Source: Desulfoprunum sp.
GTDB lineage: Bacteria > Desulfobacterota > Desulfobulbia > Desulfobulbales > Desulfocapsaceae
Assembly: GCA_030696435.1 (NCBI GenBank)
Contig: JAUYSF010000357.1
Span: 1-19,566 of the forward strand
DNA length: 19,566 bases
Reading direction: 5' to 3'
The position numbers were made by a program, and so were the translations under genes. Shown here one piece after another: positions 7,959-18,935 of this stretch. Positions within the stretch are counted from its first letter, which is position 1, and the number at the start of each line of letters is the position of its first letter. Below the pieces are notes generated by a model. It was not told where the DNA came from. It made no database searches and saw only the letters and a program-made list of their open reading frames with translations.

Positions 7959-8690
7959 CTACTGGTTGCCGTATCGTTCAGCAATTTTCAGGTTGAGATG
8001 CTCACGCGGAAACCAGTTTTCAGTTTTGAAAAGGACCTTCCACAGAAAGACATGGCCACCGGGATCCCGGTCGCAGGGTTTGATGAGGTCGCAGGAGATC
8101 AGGCTGTCAAGGGCTGGTTGCAGTGATTGGCGGGTGATGCCGGCATGGAGGACCAGTTGCAGCGGGTCCGCCTCACAGTAGTCAAAATCCCGAGCCTTGT
8201 AGGTCTCAGCAAAGTCTTCTTCGAGAAATTCTGGATCGTCATAGAGCCTGTAAGTCTCGGTTTCAAAAAAACCAAAATGGCGCATGACCGGATAAAGGGC
8301 TTGGGCCGATGGGGTCAGCTGTTGCCAGAGGCCTTTTTCCAGAAGGCATCTGTAAAACGGGAAGGCGCGGCCGGGAATGCGTGGCGGGGCTGCGATGAAA
8401 AATCTCTTTGAGCGCTTACCCCGTGAGGTGATATAGTTGGAAATTTTGATATTATAAAGTCCTTCCAGGCCGCGGATACCGTTGCGGACTGTCTTGTCCG
8501 TTCGGCCGCAGAGGATGGCGATGGTTCTTTCCCCCGGGTAGGCTATACCCTTCTGGTTCCTGTGGCAGGCGACGACTGGAAACACAGCTTTTGAGGCCTT
8601 GGGGAGCTGGGCCCATATCTTTTTTTTGATCAGCTGTCCGTCAAACCAGAAATGAGCTGTCCAGTTTATTTCATCTCGAAAACGATACAT
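7959..8690 (-). CDS. Putative regulator with two related winged-helix units (HTH_36-like)
   Basis: A 243-residue protein with no recognised close family. The N half resembles the HTH_36 type seen in plasmid and phage initiator-like proteins: residues 35-78 read as helix, YPGERTIAILCGRTDKTVRNGIRGLEGL (51-78), then a basic wing (84-98). The C half begins with a segment like the first: KIWAQLPKASKAVFPVV (24-40) aligns with GLWQQLTPSAQALYPVM (120-136). It continues to a second possible recognition helix, GITRQSLQPALDSLISCDLIKP (184-205). This suggests an internal duplication. No catalytic motif is visible. It has its own promoter and an upstream palindrome. A role as DNA-binding regulator is likely; its target is unknown. 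Confidence 0.7.
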   Translation of the reverse strand: MYRFRDEINWTAHFWFDGQLIKKKIWAQLPKASKAVFPVVACHRNQKGIAYPGERTIAILCGRTDKTVRNGIRGLEGLYNIKISNYITSRGKRSKRFFIAAPPRIPGRAFPFYRCLLEKGLWQQLTPSAQALYPVMRHFGFFETETYRLYDDPEFLEEDFAETYKARDFDYCEADPLQLVLHAGITRQSLQPALDSLISCDLIKPCDRDPGGHVFLWKVLFKTENWFPREHLNLKIAERYGNQ

Positions 8691-8747
8691 GGTCGTTCAT
8701 GTAGGATCGAAGGTCGGGGAGTCTCTAACAAAATGATAGTCCACGAG

Positions 8748-8776
8748 ATAATACCCCGAGTCATCCAGGCTGGCAA
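8748..8776 (-). promoter_or_regulatory. Strong candidate promoter for the duplicated-HTH gene
   Basis: On the minus strand TTGCCA (8776-8771, five of six to consensus) is followed by a 17-base spacer and TATTAT (8753-8748, five of six). Transcription would begin near 8741, giving a leader of about 50 bases to the ATG at 8690. Confidence 0.6.
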
Positions 8777-8790
8777 GAGACATATCCCGC

Positions 8791-8804
8791 CGGGAGATCT
8801 CCCG
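8791..8804. promoter_or_regulatory. Perfect 14-bp palindrome CGGGAGATCTCCCG, candidate operator
   Basis: The site reads the same on both strands with no spacer, so it does not form a normal terminator loop, and no T run follows it. It lies 14 bases upstream of the -35 of the HTH gene promoter, centred near -57 from the predicted start. That position suits binding of a dimeric activator. Confidence 0.5.
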
Positions 8805-8832
8805 ACCGGCCTTCGGTGCAGACTCTGGCTCG

Positions 8833-9508
8833 TCATGAGAAGATGAGTTCATTGAAATAGCTGATAGAGGGAAAATCCGGTGAATAACTGATTGATTTTC
8901 GGGAGCTTGGCCGGGCTACGTAGATCAGGTGGGCCATGCCGTACTGCCGGGCTGAATGGAGGACTTTGGCTGTATCATCGGCAAGGAGGGTTCTCTCTTT
9001 AGAAAAACCGAGCATCTTTTCCAGTTTTGTCCAGAAAACCGGCTGCTCTTTGGCTTCTCCCACCTCTTCCGCGCAGATGATGCGTGAAAAATAAGGGCCG
9101 ATACTGGTTTTCCTGAGTTTAATCGCCAGGGTCTTGGAATGGGCGTTCGTAACGAGATGGACCTCTTTGCCAAGCGAATTGATGAATGAGAGAAAATCAA
9201 TAACATACGGATGAACCTGGATGAGATGATCGATTCGGCATTTGAGTTCCGGGATATCGAGGCCGAGCTGCTCAGACCAGTAATCGAGATCCGTCCACTG
9301 CAGTGTGCTCTCAACCTGCTGATAGCGCCCGAGAAGAGTGCTGCGAGCCTGCTCGGGCGTCAAATTGTTGGCCATAGCGAAGACCTCGGGGACAAAGTGC
9401 TCCCAGAAGTAATCATCGAAATATTTATCGAGCAGGGTACCGTCCATATCCAGGAGGACGGTATCGATATCCTGCCAGGAAAACGTCGGGTATATCTGGA
9501 TGGGGGCC

Positions 9509-9522
<14 letters not shown>
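8833..9522 (-). CDS. yrfG: HAD-superfamily nucleotidase, YrfG (GMP/IMP 5'-nucleotidase) type
   Basis: A 229-residue HAD phosphatase. Catalytic motif I is DMDGTLLD (25-32, nucleophile D25 and acid D27), motif II is LVTNAHSK (123-130, T125), motif III includes K158, and motif IV is LADDT (180-184). The cap helix and the string LDYWSEQLGLDI (79-90) match E. coli YrfG closely; the enzyme there dephosphorylates GMP and IMP. Its start overlaps the mfd stop by 14 bases on the same strand, so the two are probably co-translated; a GAGG element lies about ten bases upstream of the start. The gene ends 28 bases before the palindrome of the next promoter. Substrate specificity is taken from the family and not shown by this sequence. 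Confidence 0.85.
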
Positions 9523-13072
<3,550 letters not shown>

Positions 13073-13076
13073 CGCT

Positions 13077-13111
13077 AAAAAAAAGAGCCGGTTACACAGA
13101 GTGTAACCGGC
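13077..13111 (-). terminator. Rho-independent terminator after bamA, abutting mfd
   Basis: On the minus strand an 11-bp perfect stem (13111-13101 with 13097-13087, arm GCCGGTTACAC) closes on a three-base loop and is followed by TC and eight T (13084-13077). It ends bamA transcripts 36 bases past the bamA stop codon. The T run ends four bases before the mfd ATG. Confidence 0.9.
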
Positions 13112-13146
13112 GGAAATAAAAAATAATTCGCTCTATTGCTGGGGAG

Positions 13147-15843
13147 TTAGAATACTCCGCCAACGCTGAAATCCCAAACGGAGGTGTCTTCGTCATCCTG
13201 GGGATCAAGGTTGTACCCCCAGACAATGCGCAGGGGGCCCATGGGGGACAGCCAATTCAAACCGATTCCAGTAGACTTCCTGTAGGAGCTTACGGACCAA
13301 TCCTCATCGTCATTGAGCACCTTACCGGCATCAAAGAAGACAACGCCCTGCACACCTTGGCTTGCAGCAATGGGGAAATTGATTTCCCAGTTGGTATACC
13401 ACATCTTGTCACCCCCTATACGATCGCCGGAAATCGGCTCGATAGGGCTGATTTTGCCGTAATCAAAACCACGCATGGAGTTGAGTCCACCAAGATAAAA
13501 CCGTTCGTAAACCGGCAATTTATCCGTCTCATTTTCGAAGACCTGGCCAGCGGCCCCTTTGAAGTGGAAAACGGTCTTCCAGACCAGCGGGAAAAACCAG
13601 TTGGTGGAGCCTTCGAGTTTGGTAAACTGGGCATCACCGGCAAAGGGCCCGCCGGCATATTCGGCGCTCAGTAGGTGGTATGAGCCTTTCGTGGCACTGT
13701 AGATCCTGTCCCGGGTATCGCGGATGAAGGAGAATTTCACAGCGCTGGTAATATGGAGATCAACCGAGCTGCGGATGAGATACGAAGCGTTGTCAGAGAC
13801 GTCGGTCAGGCTTGTATCGGTGAAGCTATAGGCCCCATTCAGGCGCCACTTCTCCCAGAGCGGATAGCCGATGCGCAGATCACCACCTTTGGAATCTTTG
13901 GTGTAGTCGTCATATTCCCGTTGGGTGTTGAAAATGTCGGCACCCCAGGAGAGTTGCGAGTCGTTCAGGTGCGGGTTGGTATAGCCGAGATTGTATCGCG
14001 AACTTTTTCCACTGGTAGCGACATTGGCGCTGAGAGAGAGTGTATCACCACGACCGAGGAAGTTGTTCTCTGAGATCTGGCCCATCAAAAGGAGGTGGTC
14101 AAGAGAGCTGTAGCCCGCGCCGATACTAAATGTTCCGGTGCTCTTCTCCTTGACTTCGATAGTGATATTCATCCGCGAAGGATCAAGAGAGGGCTCGGGG
14201 GTAATATTGACCTCTTCAAAATACTCAAGCCGCTGCAGGGCCTGGGTGCTTTCCCTGAGGGCCTTGGAATCAAAGACGCCTCCTTCCGCAATCCGCAGTT
14301 CTCTGCGGATGACGTTGTCCCTGGTCCGGGTGTTGCCTTTGATGTTGATACGATCAATATAGACCAGATCGCCTTTTTCGATGCGGAAATTGACATCAAG
14401 TCGACCGCCGGAAGGAGATTTCTGGATATTCGGTTTTACCGTGGCAAAGGCATAACCCTTCTCGGCGTAAAAATCGGTGATCTTGAGGATATCTTCCCGC
14501 ATGATCTGACGGCTGAGGAATTCTTCATTTCTTATGACAAGAAGATTGAGCAGTTCCTGTTTGTCAGAGATCAGGTCGCCGGAGAAATCGATAGTTCCAA
14601 CTTTGAAACGGGGCCCTTCCTCGACAGCAAAGGTGAGGTACAACAGATCTTTTTCCTGGCGGATGGTGGGCTCCGAGACCTTTGCCTCAAGGAAGCCATG
14701 GTTGTTGTAGAAGCTGACTATCTTGCTGATATCCTGTTTCATTACGTCCATTTTCAGGGTTCCAGAGGCGGTCAGCCAACTGAAAATACCCTTTTCATTG
14801 GTCTCCATCTCGTCGGCAAGGTCATCGTCGTCAAAGGTGGTATTTCCGACAAAATCAATTTTCTTGATGTAGATTTTCTTGCCTTCATCGATGATCAATC
14901 GGACGACAGCACCCTCTTTATTGGGGTACGATATTTCCGATTTGATCTCGGTGTTATAAAAGCCCTTTGATTTGTAGAGTTCGCGGATGGCTTCGATGGC
15001 TGCATTGATTTTTGCTTGGTTGAGAATCAAGTGCTCTTTGATGTTCGCTGCACCCAAGACATCCTCTTCTTTGAGTTCCTCAACACCTTCTAAGACAAGA
15101 GAACTGATGACCGGTTTTTCCACTACCTTGAAAAGGATCTCTTTACCTTTAGGGCCGTCATTTACGTCGATTTGAACATCGCTGAAATACCCCATGGCAA
15201 AAATTGCCTTCAGGTCCTCTCTCAGGGAAGATGGGCTGTAGATATCCCCCGCCTTGCTTTTGACCTTGCGTAAAATGGCCCCCGAATCAATACGTGAATT
15301 CCCCTGGGGCGCTAAGGTGGCAATGCGTTGATCCTTGCCGGTATAGAGAAGGATGTCGCTGACGATTGCAGAAATGCCGTTTCTCAGGGTCTCCGAGGTC
15401 AGTCCGTCCTTGAAGTAATAGCGTGGATTCTTGGGAGAGAGCAGGTCAAAGACCTTGATGTCGATACTGATCTGATTGCCGACAAAGGTCAGACTGCCTG
15501 CCGCGACATTGTCAAGGCCGGAGGTTTCTGCAACCTGCTGCAGCTGGCTGACGGACGGAGGCCATTCGCCCTGATAGTGCACAAGGGATTCTGCCTTTTT
15601 GCGTGGCATGAGAGTGAGGCCATTCGAGACAAGCGCCTCTTCGAGAAAGGCGTCCGACTGATCCGTCAGTTTGTCGACATTCTGTTGACTATTGATCTTC
15701 AGGGGCAGGTAGGTGGTGTTCTGCTCCGCTGAAATGGCCGGCGACGCAGAAAGACCTATGCCAAGGCAGAGAAGAAGAGCGTAGGCAGATCGGAAAAGGC
15801 CAAAAGTTTGGACAAAAGACAAGGTTTTCCTGGGCTGATCCAT
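13147..15843 (-). CDS. bamA: Outer membrane protein assembly factor BamA with extra N-terminal domain
   Basis: Essential outer-membrane insertase, 898 residues. A signal peptide (1-39, cleavage after SPAISA) is followed by an extra alpha/beta domain (about 40-172). Five POTRA domains come next (about 175-244, 245-321, 322-411, 412-492, 493-567), then the 16-strand Omp85 barrel (569-898) with the MRGF loop (790-793) and a C-terminal Phe, the usual outer-membrane signal. The open frame extends to 16086. The ATG at 15843 gives a proper signal peptide and has AAGGAA eight bases upstream, so it is the real start. E. coli BamA has about 810 residues; the extra length is the N-terminal domain, which resembles TolB-N or CsgG-like folds by pattern only. 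The usual neighbours lpxD and skp are absent; mfd follows after a terminator. Confidence 0.95.
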   Translation of the reverse strand: MDQPRKTLSFVQTFGLFRSAYALLLCLGIGLSASPAISAEQNTTYLPLKINSQQNVDKLTDQSDAFLEEALVSNGLTLMPRKKAESLVHYQGEWPPSVSQLQQVAETSGLDNVAAGSLTFVGNQISIDIKVFDLLSPKNPRYYFKDGLTSETLRNGISAIVSDILLYTGKDQRIATLAPQGNSRIDSGAILRKVKSKAGDIYSPSSLREDLKAIFAMGYFSDVQIDVNDGPKGKEILFKVVEKPVISSLVLEGVEELKEEDVLGAANIKEHLILNQAKINAAIEAIRELYKSKGFYNTEIKSEISYPNKEGAVVRLIIDEGKKIYIKKIDFVGNTTFDDDDLADEMETNEKGIFSWLTASGTLKMDVMKQDISKIVSFYNNHGFLEAKVSEPTIRQEKDLLYLTFAVEEGPRFKVGTIDFSGDLISDKQELLNLLVIRNEEFLSRQIMREDILKITDFYAEKGYAFATVKPNIQKSPSGGRLDVNFRIEKGDLVYIDRINIKGNTRTRDNVIRRELRIAEGGVFDSKALRESTQALQRLEYFEEVNITPEPSLDPSRMNITIEVKEKSTGTFSIGAGYSSLDHLLLMGQISENNFLGRGDTLSLSANVATSGKSSRYNLGYTNPHLNDSQLSWGADIFNTQREYDDYTKDSKGGDLRIGYPLWEKWRLNGAYSFTDTSLTDVSDNASYLIRSSVDLHITSAVKFSFIRDTRDRIYSATKGSYHLLSAEYAGGPFAGDAQFTKLEGSTNWFFPLVWKTVFHFKGAAGQVFENETDKLPVYERFYLGGLNSMRGFDYGKISPIEPISGDRIGGDKMWYTNWEINFPIAASQGVQGVVFFDAGKVLNDDEDWSVSSYRKSTGIGLNWLSPMGPLRIVWGYNLDPQDDEDTSVWDFSVGGVF

Positions 15844-15939
15844 AAGAGAGTTCCTTTCTGTAGGTGATGTCCTGGGAGAGTCGGTAATAAGAGTAGGCAT
15901 GGTTGAAGCGAATTGGGCTGTTTCAGTAACTGTAAGTGA

Positions 15940-15945
15940 ATTATA
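15940..15945 (-). promoter_or_regulatory. Candidate -10 element of bamA
   Basis: The minus strand reads TATAAT exactly, about 97 bases before the bamA ATG. The -35 region is a poor match (AAGTCA at 18-base spacing), so either the promoter needs an activator or the match is accidental. Confidence 0.35.
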
Positions 15946-16085
15946 CGAAAATATGTTTAAGTCTGACTTGAAGCGGTACATGGGCTGAAAATTGCGATCA
16001 TTATGCCATGTTTGACATAAATTGCAAAGACTGCAAATGGCTATCGTCCAAAAAGATCCATCTTGCGGCTGTTTTTTCAGGATCA

Positions 16086-16113
16086 TTGGCAGGTATCAAG
16101 AGAGAGATATATC
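16086..16113 (+). promoter_or_regulatory. Weak candidate promoter of comF
   Basis: TTGGCA (16086-16091, five of six) is followed by a 16-base spacer and TATATC (16108-16113, four of six), about 88 bases before the comF start. Weak match. Confidence 0.3.
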
Positions 16114-16200
16114 GTGTAATTTAATTCCATTCAGAGATGCCGGAACACGTTTGGCTGGTTCCTGAACAGCGTGTCTGCTGGTAATGGAGGAGGAAATTCA

Positions 16201-16932
16201 ATGACAGGATGGCAATTTTGGAGAAAGGCCGGCCTTGATCTGCTCTTTCCACCCCGCTGTCTTCTCTGTGATACGGCTTTGCGGCAGGAGGCTAAGGCAC
16301 TCTGCGAGAACTGCCTGTTGCACGTTGAATTCTTGCGGTCGCCATTGTGCAGGTGCTGTGGGGCGAAGGTGGCAGGTGGGCCTGAGCGAGTGCATTTCTG
16401 CGGCAGCTGCCTGCGTCATCCACCCCCTTACCGGAAGGCTATGGCAATTATTCGCTATGATCAACCGGCTGCGGTACTTCTGCATCGCTTGAAATACAAC
16501 AAGGACACCTCTGTGTTACCGGGGTTGGCCAGGATTATTACAGCTGCTGGAAAACCGGATTTTCCCCACCCCGATCTTATTGTGCCGGTGCCGTTGCATC
16601 GAAGGAGATTGCAGGAGCGCGGCCTCAACCAGTCAGTATTCCTGGCCCGGCTGTTTTTCCCCGGACGTTTGCCGGATATTCATACTGACCTTCTCAGACG
16701 TGTCAGAGATACCCCGGCCCAGACGACCCTTGATGGCTCAGCCAGGCGCAAAAATCTCCGCTCCGCTTTTCTTGTCTCTGATAACCATAGGCTGCAGGGC
16801 AGATCGGTCTGTCTTGTTGATGATGTCTTCACCACTGGCACAACGGTGGCTGAATGCAGCCGCGCCCTGGTTCTGGCCGGGGCTGAGGAGGTATTAGTTC
16901 TTACCCTCGCCAGGGTGATTCCCGCACTGTAG
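16201..16932 (+). CDS. comF: ComF family protein (double zinc ribbon and phosphoribosyltransferase domain)
   Basis: A 243-residue ComF/GntX-type protein. The N-terminal zinc-ribbon part has paired cysteines C20/C23, C35/C38, C50/C53 and C67/C70. The C-terminal type I phosphoribosyltransferase domain carries PVPLHRRRLQERGLNQ (129-144) and the PRPP loop VCLVDDVFTTGTT (203-215). Relatives support DNA uptake or use of DNA as a nutrient; the exact reaction is unknown. I chose the ATG at 16201, not the in-frame ATG at 16171, because GGAGGAGG sits seven bases upstream and the protein then starts as in relatives. It stands alone on the plus strand, with bamA divergent and a 566-base gap before dnaA. 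Confidence 0.9.
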   Translation: MTGWQFWRKAGLDLLFPPRCLLCDTALRQEAKALCENCLLHVEFLRSPLCRCCGAKVAGGPERVHFCGSCLRHPPPYRKAMAIIRYDQPAAVLLHRLKYNKDTSVLPGLARIITAAGKPDFPHPDLIVPVPLHRRRLQERGLNQSVFLARLFFPGRLPDIHTDLLRRVRDTPAQTTLDGSARRKNLRSAFLVSDNHRLQGRSVCLVDDVFTTGTTVAECSRALVLAGAEEVLVLTLARVIPAL

Positions 16933-17098
16933 TACATGTTGAAAGTGTTAAGAAAAAAAAGGAGATGGTTAAAGTTTGAATATGAGCGGAATCTCCTAGA
17001 AATCCTCAGTTCTCCAGTTTGAATTATAGTAATATGGAGGAATATGTAGGTATGTCCATTATTGAAGACATTGGTTGAATTGAATGGTTTTCTTAAAT

Positions 17099-17107
17099 TG
17101 TGGATAA
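17099..17107 (-). promoter_or_regulatory. Perfect DnaA box TTATCCACA
   Basis: The plus strand reads TGTGGATAA, the exact complement of the high-affinity DnaA binding site. It lies about 390 bases upstream of the dnaA start codon. A perfect 9-base match is expected by chance only about 0.004 times in a gap of this size at even base composition. Confidence 0.65.
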
Positions 17108-17445
17108 CTTCAGGGGGTAATGACTAAGACCTCTATTTGACGTGAGAAAAGGGAGCCTTTCTGAAATGCCCTGAGAATAAGGACTTCATAAGAGGAGCGA
17201 CGGAAAAGTCAGGCTGGGTCAGTGCTTGGCGATGTTGATAATAAGATATTGGCCTGATAAGAAATTTCTCAATATGGCCTTTGACTGGAAAGGGGAAATG
17301 GGGTTAATGCTCTTTCATAAATTCGCGTGCTGCCATATCCCGGTCGGGTGCTTCGGATTCTCTGTTAGAATTTTTTTTATCTGTTATTTCTCTGCGCTGG
17401 GGGGCGGCAGTAAGGTGGGATGCGCTTACACCGATATCTGCAAGA

Positions 17446-17475
17446 TTGTCTTATATGGCTCTGAATCGCTTTAAA
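17446..17475 (+). promoter_or_regulatory. Weak candidate promoter of dnaA
   Basis: TTGTCT (17446-17451) and TTTAAA (17470-17475) are separated by 18 bases, each with four of six consensus matches. Transcription would begin only about 15-20 bases before the start codon. Confidence 0.25.
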
Positions 17476-17498
17476 ACCTGTTATGTAAAGGAAAGTGT

Positions 17499-18821
17499 AT
17501 GATTTGGGAGAAGACAAAAGAGAGATTAAAGGATGCGCTTACAGAGAGTGCATACGCCCTCTGGATAGAACCTCTCGAGTGCGTCCAGGTTCAGGATGAT
17601 ACGGTGTTTCTTTCCAGCCCTGATCGGTATTTTAGTGCCTATATTACACAGCATTATCTTGGGATGATTGAAGAAAAGGTGCGGGAATCAGGAGCTCTGA
17701 CGAAAAAGGTCATTCTCTGTGAAAAAGAAGGCAAACCCCAGGTTATAAGCCCGGTAAAGGGGCAGATGCGATTGCCCAATGTCCCTGAAAATAAATCGAA
17801 AATTCGTTCATTGCACCCACGCTACACCTTCTCCGAGTTTATGGTAGGTGACAGTAATATTTTGGCGCAGTCCGCCTGCAAATCGATGACCGCTTGTGAC
17901 GATTCGGTGGGGCCATGCCTCTATATCAATAGCAGTACTGGGCTTGGTAAAAGCCATCTGACCCATGCGGTGGCTCATCAGATTTTGACCGAGTCACCGA
18001 TGACGAGATTGCATTATGTGACCGCCCAGCAATTTGCCACTGAAATGGTGCGGGGTATTCAGTCCAATACCATGGATTCCTTCAAGAGGAAATACCACGA
18101 ACAATGCGATATCCTGCTGGTGGAAGATGTACACTCCCTAACCGGCAAGAAGAAGACTCAGGAGGAACTCAATGAACTCCTTGATTCTCTGATAAAATCC
18201 GGAAAGCGGGTAATTCTTACGGCTAATAGTGCACCGCGGGATCTGGTTGGGATTGATGAGGAATTTCGCTCGAGGATGTCGGCAGGCCTGGTGACGAGCA
18301 TCAAGGCCCCGGATATCTCTACCCGTCTGAGGATTGTCGAGAAGAAGGCCTCACAGCATCAACTCTGCCTTGATGAGGGGCTAGTTGACTACCTTGCCCA
18401 ACATATCCGGGGCGATGTGCGTAAGGTCGAGTCTGCCCTCATCGCCATCAGGGCCAAAGCCAGGCTCATGGGAGGGCAGGTGGGCCTGGATCTGGTAAAA
18501 GAGGTGGTGACAAACATTGTAGGACACAATCAGGTGCTGACTACCGCCATGATCAGCGACCTCGTCAGTAGTCAATTCAAGGTGAGCCTCACGGACATGC
18601 AGTCCCGTTCCAGGAAAAAAGCACACACCTTTCCTCGGCAGGTAGCCATGTATCTCTGCCGCAAATATACCGGAGAATCTCTCGCCGATATAGGCAGGAC
18701 CTTTAACCGTGATCATTCAACTGTTCTGCATTCTATCAAGGTTGTCACGACACTTACTGTTCGTGACACCTCCATCGGGGCACAGCTGAATCTGCTCAGC
18801 GATAAGGTGAAACAACTCTGA
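17499..18821 (+). CDS. dnaA: Chromosomal replication initiator protein DnaA (divergent)
   Basis: All DnaA domains are present in 440 residues: domain I (1-75, ending near KKVILCE), a short linker (76-105), the AAA+ domain (106-320) and domain IV (about 345-440), with the DNA-binding signature RDHSTVLH (404-411). Domain III departs from the usual motifs: Walker A reads SSTGLGKS (145-152) where GGVGLGKT is normal, Walker B reads LLVED (206-210) where LLIDD is normal, and the box VII segment reads RSRMSAGL (257-264) in place of the common RSRFxWGL type. The lysine, the box VII arginines and sensor 2 R308 remain. AAGGAAAG lies about seven bases upstream of the ATG. It is not followed by dnaN, recF or gyrB. 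It may be the main initiator or a paralogue. Confidence 0.88.
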   Translation: MIWEKTKERLKDALTESAYALWIEPLECVQVQDDTVFLSSPDRYFSAYITQHYLGMIEEKVRESGALTKKVILCEKEGKPQVISPVKGQMRLPNVPENKSKIRSLHPRYTFSEFMVGDSNILAQSACKSMTACDDSVGPCLYINSSTGLGKSHLTHAVAHQILTESPMTRLHYVTAQQFATEMVRGIQSNTMDSFKRKYHEQCDILLVEDVHSLTGKKKTQEELNELLDSLIKSGKRVILTANSAPRDLVGIDEEFRSRMSAGLVTSIKAPDISTRLRIVEKKASQHQLCLDEGLVDYLAQHIRGDVRKVESALIAIRAKARLMGGQVGLDLVKEVVTNIVGHNQVLTTAMISDLVSSQFKVSLTDMQSRSRKKAHTFPRQVAMYLCRKYTGESLADIGRTFNRDHSTVLHSIKVVTTLTVRDTSIGAQLNLLSDKVKQL

Positions 18822-18847
18822 AAGAGCTGCACCGGGGGCGATATATT

Positions 18848-18893
18848 CAACAAAGGGCCTGATCGTTCCAACGATCAGGCCCTTTGTTGTTTT
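18848..18893 (+). terminator. Rho-independent terminator after dnaA
   Basis: Two perfectly complementary 20-base arms (18848-18867 and 18870-18889, GC-rich core GGGCCTGATCG) are separated by CC and followed by TTTT (18890-18893). It starts 27 bases after the dnaA stop. The facing protoporphyrinogen oxidase gene ends 43 bases further, so the hairpin also divides convergent units, although a T run is present only on the plus side. Confidence 0.9.
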
Positions 18894-18935
18894 CGCTGCT
18901 CAGGCAGAAGGCGCCGGAGCAAAAGGCTTGGGATT

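Larger units (their letters stand above)
15844..16200. other. Divergent bamA-comF intergenic region
   Basis: This 357-base gap holds the start regions of bamA (leftward) and comF (rightward). No gene is supported; the upstream extension of the bamA frame lacks a signal peptide or ribosome site. A perfect -10 TATAAT for bamA lies at 15945-15940. A TTGACA at 16012-16017 on the plus strand has no matching -10. Confidence 0.6.
16933..17498. other. Intergenic region before dnaA, candidate replication origin
   Basis: This 566-base stretch has no supported gene and a rather AT-rich left half. On the minus strand it has one perfect DnaA box TTATCCACA (17107-17099), one single-mismatch box TTATCAACA (17241-17233) and a two-mismatch box (17180-17172), all in the same direction. 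Its position next to dnaA fits an origin, or autoregulation of dnaA. An 82-codon frame at 17226-17474 has no ribosome site and is not believed. Confidence 0.4.

Noticed and set aside
16012..16037. Perfect TTGACA at 16012 as a comF promoter
   Set aside because: No -10-like hexamer lies 15-19 bases downstream.
15844..16086. N-terminal extension of the bamA frame to 16086
   Set aside because: It would place 81 residues before a good signal peptide, and the ribosome site is at 15843.
17226..17474. 82-codon frame upstream of dnaA
   Set aside because: It begins with TTG without a ribosome site, matches nothing known, and overlaps the region with DnaA boxes; not supported as a gene.
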